From Chaetoderma sp. LZ-2023a (Eukaryota; Mollusca; Caudofoveata; Chaetodermatida; Chaetodermatidae): a stretch of 64,000 nucleotides of DNA. The position numbers were made by a program, and so were the translations under genes. The number at the start of each line of letters is the position of its first letter. Position 1 is the first letter of the stretch. The stretch is from assembly GCA_034401795.1 (NCBI GenBank), contig CM067365.1, positions 12,599,656 through 12,663,655 on the forward strand, in the 5' to 3' direction. Shown piece after piece: positions 26,700-38,169 of this stretch. Under the pieces are notes generated by a model. The model worked only from the letters and a program-made list of their open reading frames with translations. It ran no database searches and was not told the origin of the DNA.

Positions 26700-28300
26700 T
26701 TGCGTAAATAGTCTGAAATGTCTACGACAACATACCAGATTGATTCGTGGTGGCACTTACAGTAGCATTTAAATTGGTATCAATAACAGTAGCCGAGTAG
26801 TCAGTATTTCCTGTTGTTTTCGTTTATGAATGGAAAACGCCATATATTTTTAATAAATTGTGTAATTCTTTGAGAAGCTGTGTTGTTTTAGCAAATCATT
26901 ATGTATGCCACCTAATATATAAGCAGGTTTCTTTCTTTCTGTAGAGTATTAGAAAACGATTTCGAAAGATTGTATGAGTTTTACCACCATTGCGTTTATT
27001 TTTTTACTTTTTTAGTAAACGGTAATCATCCAAATGGGCCAATATTGCAGATTATTCGCATATCATATGCATATTCAAATATGTATCCAAACATATAACG
27101 AATTGTCTTAAATTGGATTGAAAACAAAATTATTATTTTTAAATGGCTGTCAAATGGTTGTTTTGGTCAATTTCTAGGTCATATACTGACTTAATTTGGT
27201 AATAATTTAAAAATGAATACACTGTTCTTCGAGATACCAAGAGTAGCATAAAGATGCGCATTATTGGTATTTCAACCGTGACTATACTTAAGCTTTTAAT
27301 AGAATCACCACTACGCTGCTCTTGAAGATCTCTGGTGAGTTTGTAGCCAATGGTAAAAGGTCAAGGTTACCCTTGACGTCAACGTTACCAGGTGTTTTTG
27401 TCAGGAATGAATGGTGATTTACCTGAACAGTCCAGCAAGCACTGTATAAGTTGTCCCGTATCACTCAACGTTGTCCCTTTAAGAAGGATTGATCGAACTG
27501 CGACTGCGCCCACTGTTGTTACACCTAAAATGTAGGTAAAATTTTGGGTGAACGGTCAAAGTACAGTAGTACAGTAACAATAAGACAGTGAGTAATTTAA
27601 AACAAAAATGTGATTCTTTTCAAAATGGCTCCCAAAATTGGAAACTTGGCATACTCAAAATTGTTACAATTTCTTGATTAGGTAAATAAGTGTATAATAA
27701 ATACCTCCAATGCTTCTTTTTTTTTTTTTTTAGAGAAATCAGTTTTTCTTTACCCAAGTTATTTCCCATAGGAATATAGGAACTGGATGATAGCAATAAG
27801 AAGGCAGGGCTTCGAAAATATAAATCGATCCCGACACGTGCTGAACGTGTACGGAGCTTAGCTAGGAATATGTGGCGCTTAGCTAGACATGGATCCCTCT
27901 ATTGTTATAAAATATGGTTAATAGGTTGTGGTTAACTCTTGTGTTACTAGTTCTAGTTTTCGCATCTATTCTTGCCATTTTCTTGTGATTTCACATTATA
28001 TTTCTGTCATCAGTGTAGCGTTACGGTGGTATGAGTGTTGACGAATGCGCAACAAATTCTATACCAACAGCAATAGTTTATTATTTCACACATTGAAGCA
28101 GCGGTTTTAGTGGTTTAGTGGATACATTTGGTCAAGCAAATCGAAATAGTTGCTTATTTAATGCTCATTTGCAGACCAGGAGAAGACTATTTATGGAATC
28201 ACAGACTCCGTTATCTATTGGCTTGCAAATGGACATTCGTCAAGAGCAATGTTGAGGCCGGTTTTGCCGCATTCAGCATGAGAGGGTTAAATTATAAATC
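26700..28300. other. Intergenic, no recognised gene
   Basis: AT-rich; no family recognised. A run of 15 T lies at 27718-27732. A MITE 3'-end remnant (GATCCCGACACG, GGAGCTTAGC) lies at about 27826-27890. Confidence 0.4.
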
Positions 28301-28310
28301 AATAAGAGAG

Positions 28311-28412
28311 CGGGGGGGGGGGGTGGAGGTTGGGGTGGGGGTGGGGGAGGGGGGGGGGGGGGGGGGTGGGGTGGGGGGTGGGGGGGGGGGGGGGTGGCGA
28401 GAGAGAGAGAGA
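28311..28412 (+). repeat. G-homopolymer and (GA)n tract
   Basis: Successive G runs broken by T, ending in GAGAGAGAGAGA. Confidence 0.92.
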
Positions 28413-28419
28413 GAATTTT

Positions 28420-29790
28420 AACTTAACTTAAATATTGTCAAATCTGAACACTTTACGACGTCATTTTCAGAATGCATCAACCCTTATGACGTCATGACCT
28501 TCGTCATTGGCTATTGTTACGTCATAATTAATCTTGCCATTAAGCCTAAGCAATGATGTTCGCGCGGGGGTTTGGGTGGCAGGATACCTTGTAGCATTGC
28601 CCTCGTATGAGGGAAATACCAGATCATACATGACTGATCATAACCAATCAAATAACAGCATATTGGCGGCATATGACATTACTGACGGATAATACAATAT
28701 CGTACTCTTCAACCACTAAGTAAATTGAGTTCAGATGTATCAATAACTTCCATATCGCTTATGAATTGATGTATCTACATAATTGTGATGTTTTCCTGAT
28801 TATTTTTTTAATTGTAAGTAAATATATAAGTGATCATATGTACTGTTTAACTTATCAAATCGTGTACCTAGAACACATGAGCATTGCCATGACAAGATGA
28901 ATGCTGCATCATTTTACTATATCTATGGGTGTGTGGTCTTGTCCCTGGGCAGCTTTTGCATAGCATTTGTAACTGGGTACGATTAATGTACATATACCTA
29001 TGCTCACGGCTCGAATACGAACCGAAACAAAATCTCACCGTGGGCTGAAAGCGTAAAAGCATTACATTCAAGAGCGAGATAATATCATTCTAAACGGCGT
29101 TTATAGATTGTATTTAACATGATAGAACGGCCTACTTTCATAAAATTGCTGTGATTCCGGGGAATTCCCCGCAATATAGCAACGAGTTTGAGAGTGTATT
29201 AGCCACATAAGTTATTTCTAACATTTACACAGGTTTTGCTTATTTTGCATTACTCATTTAGAACACTACCGCTTTACTAATGTGAGCCCTCGCCCATGTG
29301 CAACGACACAGAGCGACACCTAGGCCTTTTATTATCTTAAATTTGAAACTCTATTATTGACGCTAAAATGTCTGAACTTGTCACGCCAAATTTACCAACA
29401 TATTACATTTTACAAGATATTATCAGTAACAAAATAGCGTTGCAATCGGAGATTACTATGTCATCTTTGCTAAACAAAAGTAGTGGATTGTGTGCGACAT
29501 ATCCCGCTAGCGTGTGAAGGTCTGGCGGGATTGTTACACTATCTGGATATAACGAGGTATTATGTACTGGTTTCATGAATGTTACGAGATGGCATATAAG
29601 CCAGCCTTGCGTTCCGTAGTCAAAACGTTTTGCTAATCTGCAAACTATTGACAATCTCCTGATTTCGCATTAATTCCATCATATAATATACAAACCGAGA
29701 AAAGCAGATGTTGCACGCGCAGAGCGCTCTGGAATGGGTTTTTTTCCCGACGGATCGCAAGGCTGGCTCCGTCATAATAGGTTTTAATGT
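28420..29790. other. Intergenic, no recognised gene
   Basis: No coding signal. TGACGTCA-type sites at 28457-28540 look like another decayed MITE arm. Confidence 0.4.
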
Positions 29791-29805
29791 CTATAATGGC
29801 ACTTG

Positions 29806-30125
29806 ACCTATCCAGTGTTAGCTATGTCCCGCCAATCTCTAGCTAAGCGCCACTCACACCTCGCTCGTATTGGGATCGATAGATCCCTGACTATCAAGTT
29901 CCATAACACGGTACAGCTAAGCTGTTGAATATTTTGAAACTAATTTGACCGGGTGTTGTTGTTGCCTCCGAACAAACAGCGCCCTGTTAAATTAGTTCCA
30001 AACTATTTGGCACAATGTTTAGTAAATAGTATAGTCATTCAATTCGCACACCGTATCGAACACGCCACGTAGTTGAGTATGACGTCATGTAACGTTATAT
30101 GATGGAGGGATAAACTGGAATGTTC
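29806..30125 (-). mobile_element. MITE-like element
   Basis: In minus orientation it ends CACTGGATAGGTC and carries the GATCGATAGATCC box and a foldback core (29918-30012). Its TGACGTCA arm is at about 30080-30088. Confidence 0.6.
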
Positions 30126-30289
30126 AATTATCTGATGACTATTATGCTTGTTAAGTATGACGCCATTCACATGAAATGGGCCCGGACGTGTAGTACTTGT
30201 CATGTATTACGTCATAAGTGTGTGTTTCTGGAGTAATCATTAATTTCATTGGAGGGGAAAAGGGAAATAACAAATGATGTTTATTGCCA

Positions 30290-30527
30290 ATTCACCTTCC
30301 CAGAGTACCCATCCATCATGTGACGTCGTAATGAACTGCGTGATATGTAGAATGACATCATAATGAATGACTTCATGAATGGCGTCGATAAGTACGTCAC
30401 GAACGCATATTTGAAGACGGTCTATGCGTTGTTGTACAAATTGTTTGCTTTTACTATTTAATAAATATATGTGGGTGGAGCTTAGCTAGTGATGGGCGGG
30501 GCATAGCTAAAAATGGAAAGTTCCATT
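30290..30527 (+). mobile_element. MITE-like element with the core cleanly missing
   Basis: ATTCACCTTCCCAGAG start and ACTATTTAATAAATATATG joined directly to GTGGGTGGAGCTTAGC. The palindromic core and following ~100 bp are absent while both ends remain (ATGGAAAGTTCC). Confidence 0.6.
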
Positions 30528-30740
30528 TCATACAATATTATATAAACTACCACCGGTAAAAATGGCAATGAACCGGGATTAATTTAGAAAAAGCATTTAT
30601 TAATTCTAGGAGCATCTACAGCTAGGATTCCATTAACGCGTATGCACGTATACGCTTTGTATCCATTTGTACGCATGCGTATGCGTATGCGTGTCCGAAA
30701 GCAGTGCGTTTATTCTATGCTAGGCCAATCAAGTCGCCTA

Positions 30741-30983
<243 letters not shown>

Positions 30984-31039
30984 GATTAGACAGCATTTTA
31001 GTCTGCACGAATCAAATGGTCCCAGTATATCAGGTTGAA

Positions 31040-31445
31040 GTCGACTGTATACACCACCACTTGCCACGGATTATCAGAAAACATAGTTTCCAAGGACGCA
31101 CTGTACAAGATGTGCAATACACTCTGCCCGTAAAAGTCGGCCAGCAAATAAGGCCCATCTTTGCACACGTGCTACGGATGTCAGAATACACACCTGGACA
31201 AATAGCCTTGGAATTCTCCCTTTTGGGAGACACCACCAATAAAGCCGCTAGAGTGCGGCATTTCATACATGTTAATGTCGCTATGAGGTGACCTCAATAA
31301 ACCAGCACTAGGTACACTACCCATACTAAGAATAGACCCTAGGAAGCCAACGATGTTGACTGAATACAAGCCGTGTGGTCAGAAGATAAGAAGCGTTGAT
31401 TGCCGCTGTAGGCTAGTTCTACTACTACATCCGCATAATACAGTA
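31040..31445 (+). mobile_element. Non-LTR retrotransposon 3' end (ORF2 C-terminus)
   Basis: The frame ending at 31291 shows the post-RT motif FAHVLRMSEYTP followed by ALEFSLLGDTTNKAARVRH. LGHVLRMPxDTPA-like sequence is typical of the region after the reverse transcriptase of many non-LTR elements. The frame then breaks, but sequence to about 31440 still aligns by eye with the tail at 59.8-60.2 kb. No RT palm is present, so it is a 5'-truncated dead copy. Confidence 0.6.
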
Positions 31446-31542
31446 ACCATGCACGTACATACGGGAACTAATTTATGTTTGAAAGAAGATTGACTAGAAA
31501 TGATTTCTGCATAATTCATAATCTTAGCTTATTCAAGCTAAT

Positions 31543-31926
31543 TCACCTTTCCAGAGTACCCACTCATCATATGCCGTCATAATGAACTGCGTGATGTGTA
31601 CAATGACATCATAATGAATGACGTCATGAATGACGTCGATAAGTAAGTCACGAACCCATATTTTAAGACGATCTATGCGTTGTTGTACACATTGTTTGCT
31701 TTTACTATTTAATAACTATTCTGTTGAATATTTTGAAACTAATTTAACTGGGCGCTGTTGCAACAGCACCCAGTCAAATTAGTTACAACATATCCAACAG
31801 CTTCCCTGTATAGTTTTCAGGAAATTGATAGCTAGGGCATTTGGGAATCGATCAATCCCAACACGGCGAGGTGTAGGTGGAGCTTAGCTAGTGACGGGCG
31901 GGGCATAGCTAAAAATGGAAAGGTCC
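31543..31926 (+). mobile_element. MITE-like element, best full-length copy
   Basis: Reference copy of ~385 bp. In order: ACCTTTCCAGAG end, CATCATATGCCGTCATAATG, repeated GACGTCATGAATGACGTC, TTGTTGTACAC, TTTAATAACTATTC, foldback core 31722-31800, CTTCCCTGTATAG, GATCGATCAATCCCAACAC, GGGCGGGGCATAGC and ATGGAAAGGTCC. The ends are an inverted repeat of about 9-10 bp. No open frame. Confidence 0.75.
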
Positions 31927-32335
31927 ATAGACTTGTATTACAAACCTTTTGTTTGCACGCTGATGAATTATATCACGTATTGTACATTGTACATTCCATG
32001 ATGCGCTCTCAAAATATGTTGTTAAACAATTTTAATAAAATTGTAAATTTTATCAAAGATAATGTTGCCAATTTTTTGTTTTAATGTTGCGAACGGAGTT
32101 CATACTAATATACGAGAAGTGGCTGTAATGTTGTATTTTCGTCATGTGTCAATCACCTGATTAGCCACAGTATGCCAAGAAATACCGTACATAGCTGACC
32201 ATTTGATAAACTAGATTGTCATGCGTGTGCGCATTCCACACTACCGTATCCATAACCTGTGGTCATTTTCGCACAATACACCTAGTGTGTTGATATTTCG
32301 ACTGAGGAAGAAGGGGTTATCTAAATATCTATCAA

Positions 32336-32512
32336 CAGTTCACTGGCAGCAACGGCACCAAGTCAAATTAGTTTCAAAATATTCAACAGCTTACCTGTAT
32401 AGTTTTCTGGAAATTGAGACTCAGAGAATACAAGGATCTATCGATCTCAACACCGGATATGTGTTGGCGGAGCTTAGCTAGAGGTTGGCGCGGCATAGGT
32501 ACAACTGGAGTC
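32336..32512 (+). mobile_element. MITE-like element, 3' half
   Basis: One palindrome arm (32355-32390), CTTACCTGTATAGTTTTCTG, CTATCGATCTCAACACC, GGAGCTTAGCTAGAG and an end near ACTGGAG. Confidence 0.6.
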
Positions 32513-32584
32513 CTTCTTTAACGTGATAGACCCAGCCTGAGTTGAACACACATATAATCTGTTCAATACGATTTAGCTATGGAG

Positions 32585-33050
32585 AATAGATCTTTCCAAT
32601 CCATCCATCCATCAAATAACGTCATACTCAACTACGTGACGTGTAGGATTATGTCATAATCATGACGTCATGAATGATTCGAAATAGTCCGTTTTTAATG
32701 CGTAATAGTCCGACATGGTGTACGAATCGTACGTCTTTACCATTCAATAAACATTCTCTTGCATATTTTGAAACTAATTTGACTGGACGCTGTACAAATT
32801 GTATGTCTTTGCTATTTACTAAACATGCGGTTGAATATTTTGAAACCAATTTGACTGGACGCTGTTGCTGCCATAGGCCATTGGCAGCAACGGCGCCCAT
32901 TCAAATTAGTTACACAATATTTAACAGCTTACCTGTATAGTGTTCTGGAAATTGATAGCTAGGAAGGTCAGGGATTGAGCCATCACAACACGAGCGAGAT
33001 GTGGGTGGAGCGTATATAGTGATAGGAGGGGCATAGCTAAAACTGGAATG
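32585..33050 (+). mobile_element. MITE-like element with duplicated core
   Basis: Two successive left palindrome arms (32758-32795 and 32828-32870), each preceded by TTTGTATG/TAAACAT-type sequence, then a single right arm (32890-32930). It ends GGGGCATAGCTAAAACTGG. Confidence 0.6.
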
Positions 33051-33211
33051 GCCGGTTCGCAAACCGTCTCCTCCTCGTAATGCATTGGTTGTCCAAAGCT
33101 CAATATAAACTCTCCTCCGTTGGATTGTATGCAACATATTAGATTCCCCAATAAAAACATTTCTGATTCAGATCCAAATAGGTATGCATTGTAGCACAAA
33201 GTCATTACCGA

Positions 33212-33257
33212 GGGGGGGGGGGGGGGGTGCGGGGTGGGTGCGGGGGTGGGGGGTGGT
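33212..33257 (+). repeat. G-rich homopolymer tract
   Basis: G runs broken by T and C. Confidence 0.85.
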
Positions 33258-33389
33258 GTCGTCTTAGCTACTTTTATCTTGATCACATTGTAGATATGTG
33301 CAATTTAAGATGTTTGAAACAAGTGCTCAATCTGTCTTACACATTGCTGAGACAGTAACTGGACAGCGTGTTGGTTGGCATAGAAGTTA

Positions 33390-33782
33390 CCCTCAATTCA
33401 CCGTTCAAGAGTATCCATTGATGAGTTGACGTCATATGACGTCATCATCAGCTAAGTGGCGTGTATGATGATGTCATAGTCATTACGTTATAAGTGATTC
33501 TATTAGGCCCGTCTTTAACTCTTAATATTCCGACACGTTGTACAAAGTGTATGTCTCTACTATTTAATAAACATTATGTTGAATATTTTGAAACCAATTT
33601 GACTGGCCGCTATTGTGGCCATCGGCACCCAGTCAAATTAGTTTCTAAATATTCAATACCTTACCTGTATAGTGTTCTGGGAACTGATAGTCAGGGAGTT
33701 CAGAGATCGACCGATCTCATTATGATCGAAGTGTGGGCGGAGCTTAGATAGAGACGGACTGGAATAACTAAAATGGAAAGGT
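33390..33782 (+). mobile_element. MITE-like element
   Basis: ATTCACCGTTCAAGAG start, TTGACGTCATATGACGTCAT, core 33572-33660 around GTGGCCATCGGCAC, GATCGACCGATCTC box and AATGGAAAGGTTC end. Confidence 0.7.
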
Positions 33783-34168
33783 TCGTTGGAATGTGGTCAC
33801 TCTTTACTCTAACGAAGCACGCATCTCATACGTGGATATCTAAAACGCTGGGAATTTTGATTTTAAGAACGCATAATCAATGGTTATTTCCTCACATCTA
33901 TTGGCAGATAGAATTGCGGTCTAGCAATAGTATTTTAAACTATGTCAATGTGCAGAAAGCGTGCCCATTCATACACGGTTCGACCTACAGGAGAATGAAT
34001 TTCCCTGATTATTTCGATGACCTAATAATTTTGTTTTGTAATTTGCCCGATCTTTCCGAGCAGGAACAACGGGGTGTAATCCTAAGGAAAGATTACACAT
34101 GTGTGTGTATTAAGATCCCAGCCAAATTCAGCAAGATGTGTCCGAAATATATGCACATCCGAATTTGA
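33773..34168 (+). other. Unsupported open frame (131 codons)
   Basis: Open frame starting inside the 3' end of the preceding MITE copy. I recognise no family, domain or repeated motif. The start context argues against a real gene; listed only because it is the longest frame in this stretch. Confidence 0.1.
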
Positions 34169-34234
34169 TGCGACCCAACAACCGCATGGAAATCCTCTTT
34201 CATTTTATGATCATTTATTGCGATATTTTTTTAA

Positions 34235-34632
34235 CCCAAATTCACCTTTCAAGAGTACCCACCCATCATATGACGTCATAATGAACTGCGCGATGTGTAG
34301 AATGAATGACGTCATGAATGACGTCATGAATGACGTCGATAAATACGTATCGAACGCATATGTGATGCTTTGTTGTACAACTTGTTTGCTTTTACTATAT
34401 TATGAATATTATGTTGAATATTTTGAAACTAATTTGACTGGGCGCTATTGCTGCCATAGGCAGCAACAGCAACCAGTCTAATTAGTTACAAATTATTCAA
34501 CAGCTTCCCTGTATAGTTTTCAGGAAATTGATACCTAGAGCATTTGGGGATCGATCAATCCCAACACAGCGAGGTGTGGGTGGAGCTTAGCTAGTGATGG
34601 GCGGGGCATAGCTAAAAATGGAAAGGTCCATT
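34235..34632 (+). mobile_element. MITE-like element
   Basis: TTCACCTTTCAAGAG start, CATATGACGTCATAATG, GACGTCATGAATGACGTC repeats, core 34411-34502 with CCATAGGCAGC loop, GGGCGGGGCATAGC and ATGGAAAGGTCCATT end. It stops about 50 bp before the left end of the large TIR-bounded element. Confidence 0.75.
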
Positions 34633-34686
34633 AGGAGCAGCATCTTTGTGTTTTACAACATCCGAACATACGAGTAGTCTCCTGCG

Positions 34687-35230
34687 GGGCTGTACGTTAT
34701 TGTTCTAGAACAAAATAATGATCTGCCCGTCCGTCTGTACGTCCATCAGTTCAACCATCTTGCTGTTCCGTCCATCATCCATATGTCTGTCCGTCTATCC
34801 GTGCCTAGACCTTCCGTCCGTCCACCCGTCCGTGCCTGTATCCTTCCGCCAATATGTATATGTTTCTGCGCATGAGTAGGCTCTTGTGGGGATGTAATTT
34901 TTTGTTCTAGAACAAAGGAATTATCGAACAATGACGTACAGCCGTGCATGACATTTTTGAGGTTCACATTTTTGTTCGTTATCGTTTAAATAGAACAATG
35001 GCGTACAGAAAAAAGGCTCGAACAATGACGTACAGCTGTAGAATAAAAGTATACGTGCATATGTGCTTATAATAATATGGTATGAATAGGGTGTTTAGAA
35101 ATGCTAGACTGTTATTGACAATGGCGTACTGCGTTATAATATTGGCGAATGGTGTGTTGTGCATGAGCGTGGTTAGTGTTTTGAAAATTTTAACCACCTA
35201 TAAGTTTGGTATATTACGTTTTAAACTAGT

Positions 35231-35231
<1 letters not shown>
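34687..35231 (+). repeat. Left terminal inverted repeat
   Basis: Aligned by eye to the complement of 57655-58148: GTCC-rich outer part, TATGTATATG, GTTCTAGAACAAA, units of CAATGACGTACAG (34927, 35019; variants at 34995 and 35117), GCTGTAGAATAAAA, TAGAAATGCTAGA and GTGGTTAGTGTTTTGAAAAT. An extra outer unit (GGCTGTACGTTATTGTTC) lies at 34688. Not identical to the right copy, so not recently homogenised. Confidence 0.85.

Positions 35232-35233
<2 letters not shown>

Positions 35234-35285
<52 letters not shown>
35234..35285 (+). repeat. (CA)n microsatellite
   Basis: CGCG then CA units immediately inside the left TIR. Confidence 0.95.
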
Positions 35286-35286
<1 letters not shown>

Positions 35287-35299
35287 ACCCTGGTGGTTA

Positions 35300-37680
35300 G
35301 CTATCGAGGTATATGGGTTAAAATATAAGAGGTATAGTTGGTCGCATAATCGAGGCGGATGGATGAGGATAGGTGAGTAATGCTACCGTACTTGTTTACG
35401 AGTTAGTCAATGTTCGATACCGTTGTACACATATTTTGAAAATAATTTGTCTGCGATGGTAGTGAGCATCAACCTTCGATCAAATCGTTTCCAAAATATT
35501 TATCAGTATCCGTAGATCCCTTGAATGACTGCGATGTTTCATCAGTCATATGTTTATTATGTATGCCCCTCTAGGTATTGAATAGGTTTTTTTAACCCCG
35601 CTACGTGCCACTAATCGATAATGTCTATGGATAATAAATGAATATTTTGAAAATGATTTGACTGTAAGTTGTTGATAGCTTAACCGACATCGATTTATGA
35701 GCAAATTGTTTTTTAAATACTTAATAGGTGCTGCGATATAGGGTTTGCAATAACGTCAGTCAGTTAGATTTGGTGGCTGAGAAAATTTCTGCATTAAGCC
35801 TCTGAGGGCTATGAATCACGCGTTTAAGGACTGATAGTAGTCGTCACTCGCGACGAGATAGTGTTTATCTCTTTGTAGTTACGAATGCCGGCTTCTCTCG
35901 ACTTTTTTTGTACAATTTTGAATGGAATACATACTGCAATTTATACCTTTACATTTTTTCCCCCGCATTTTCGTTCGACCTCGTGCACAATTTGTTTCCC
36001 AGTTCTTAACCGAGTGGACATATGCACTAGTTCCCTCATCAATTACTGGCATATCTCATTTTGGATTTCGCGCCAGAGATTGTGCATACTTATGAAGGCG
36101 GGTTGGGTGGGGGTGTGGTGGGGGGTGGGGGGGGGGGGGGTGGGTGTGGAATTAATCGTCAATATATGTATACATAATTTCCCTTCGTGCACCGCATTGC
36201 TCATGTTAACATTAAACATGGATGCTTCAAACGCTTCAAGGTTAGAACTAATAATGGCGTTGGTATATTAAGGTATGAACCCACACATGACCATGACGAA
36301 AGGCGTATCATTATTCGCCTCACCGTGGAATACGTGCGAGAACACTACGTGCCTGTATCATCGGAATCTGGTTCTGAACCATCTTCCACCCATAAGGGTG
36401 TCCTAAGTTCTATCGCTTACACCACCCACACACATACACGCACCTCACGCACCAGCACACACACTCACATAGATTGTGCATTCCCTCGCATGCAGGCCCC
36501 GGCTCCTCTAAGCATACCCATGGATGTATTCCCTGTTCCCTTCATGTGTACGTCGTGTATGCATGCGTGTGTGCGTCTTTTATGCACCAATATATAAATG
36601 CGTGCATATGTTGTGTATGTACGAGACATAATTTTGTTTTTTGGTGGCCCTCTTAAAAAGAGGCCTATTTTTTATGGGTTTTTTTAAAATGTTTAATCTC
36701 TATTTTTCAATCAATATTTTCTGTCATTCTCACACCACATACACACGCAGCAATCATAAGGAAGTTGATACTTCGTATGCAGCCATTTGTTGTAATTATG
36801 TTCATCTGGTTCCACTAGATATTCTCTCCAGCGGTTCTGGATTTCGTGCATTACCTTTTTAAATGGCTGCCGAACTGGTACTTCGTTATATCTTTTCCAC
36901 TCCACACATCCCCATTTAATCGGTATAGAGCCGATTGTTCGCCAGCGATCACAGAATAAAGATTTGGTTTTTTTCCATTTTCACTTCACAAATTCAAAAA
37001 GATGAATGCCTTACTAGAAGCGTGCATTTCGCTTTTATAGCTAAAATATGAATGCTGTCAGTAAACCTAACTTTCCAATCTGAACACGCCCTTATTTCGG
37101 TTACGTGCTTTTGTGCTTTTTTCAACCGCTTACAATTAACATCAATGGATTTAAAAACAACTATGCGGACAATTGTATGTACAAAATTCGTTTCTTCACG
37201 CCATAAATGTTTGATTGGTATTTTTTTTTTTACAGAAACTGGAATTGATACATGCGACATTTAATACAAAGGATTCAATTATGGACGAGAATGCAGCATA
37301 CGGTTTCCCGTAGTCAGATATTAACACCCCGCATTTTGACATAGTCCATAATTCATGCGAATACGATTAATTAGTGTATTAATTTAGTTTCCTTCTGGAG
37401 TGCCGCGAGCGCCTAGCATGACATTGTTTGTTAGCCATTATCGGAATGCGTTCGCATTAAAATGTGTTCTTCCACCGGTGCGTATCAAAATAAAATGTTG
37501 ATAATTTGGGATGGTGACTGAGTGGTGATAGAGGCGGGTAAGGGAATGCGAAGAAATAATAACTTTTTAAAAAAAATAAATGTATTTATTGACACTTCCA
37601 AGATGATACATTTTTATGATAAATAAATACATATTAACGTTGTAATAATTATATTCTTAAAGAAAACCTATCACAAAAAT
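35300..37680. other. Left non-coding arm of the element
   Basis: No Polinton or module B gene is recognised. Diverged foldback cores of the MITE family lie at about 35433-35510 and 35640-35735, and a G-run at 36118-36143. Minus-strand frames at 36711-36905 (WREYLVEPDEHNYNKWLHTK) and 36994-37260 have fairly protein-like composition and might be remnants, but I cannot assign them. Confidence 0.4.
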
Positions 37681-37682
37681 AA

Positions 37683-38165
37683 TTAAGCATGATCTTTTTT
37701 TCTCTGTTTATTCATAATACTGCGCGTCAAATGTTTCACTATAGTGTCATTTTTCTCTCTGTATCTTAGTGCCCATAATATGTGCTTCATTTGTACACCT
37801 CTCGAATGATGATATAAGGAATAAACACAATACTATCTGCAGGTAGTCATCATTGCTGGTTGAACACGATCATTATTGAAATAATACACATGCGCATGGT
37901 GGCCATTTTGCACATTTGATATCATTCTTCCATCTGAAGGACGTCTTCCATAAGGGTAAAAGTATTCAGTATTTCCATTTCTAGTGTAATAAACCACCAC
38001 CCAATGTTGTCCGGATTTATTACTGGGCTGTGTGTTTATTATTAATGAAGCCGGATGACATTTAATATGCATGGGCACATTGTCAATTGGAAAAACTCCG
38101 AGAAAGTGTTCGCGCATTTTATTGTCACCAAATAACAGAGCCTCTATTTCAAATGTATTGAACAT
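37683..38165 (-). pseudogene. Polinton adenain-like cysteine protease (PRO), premature stop
   Basis: Virion-maturation protease of the Ulp1/adenain type. It starts MFNTFEIEALL, followed by FLGVFPIDNVP, which is typical of Polinton proteases. The active-site region GQHWVVVYY supplies the His. A YFYPYGRRPS segment holds the second site, and RVQPAMMTTC supplies Gln and the catalytic Cys (residue 109). Two residues later a TAG stops the frame. Reading on in the same frame gives the expected C-terminal part (YCVYSLYHHSRGVQ to KKDHA, TAA at 37683). Families normally have Cys-Gly here; this copy reads Cys-Arg. One nonsense change therefore separates the two halves. It lies directly downstream of the capsid gene, as is common in Polintons. 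Confidence 0.85.
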
Positions 38166-38169
38166 ATGT

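Noticed and set aside
26400..26711. 103-codon poly-Leu/poly-Ile membrane-like protein
   Set aside because: Translation of (ACT)n and (ATT)n; not a real membrane protein.
33773..34168. 131-codon plus frame as a gene
   Set aside because: Starts inside a MITE end, lacks any recognisable family or domain, and no neighbouring support; kept only at very low confidence.
35885..36597. Two plus-strand frames inside the left arm of the element
   Set aside because: Cross a G-run and CA/CAC-rich DNA; no family resemblance and opposite to module A gene direction.
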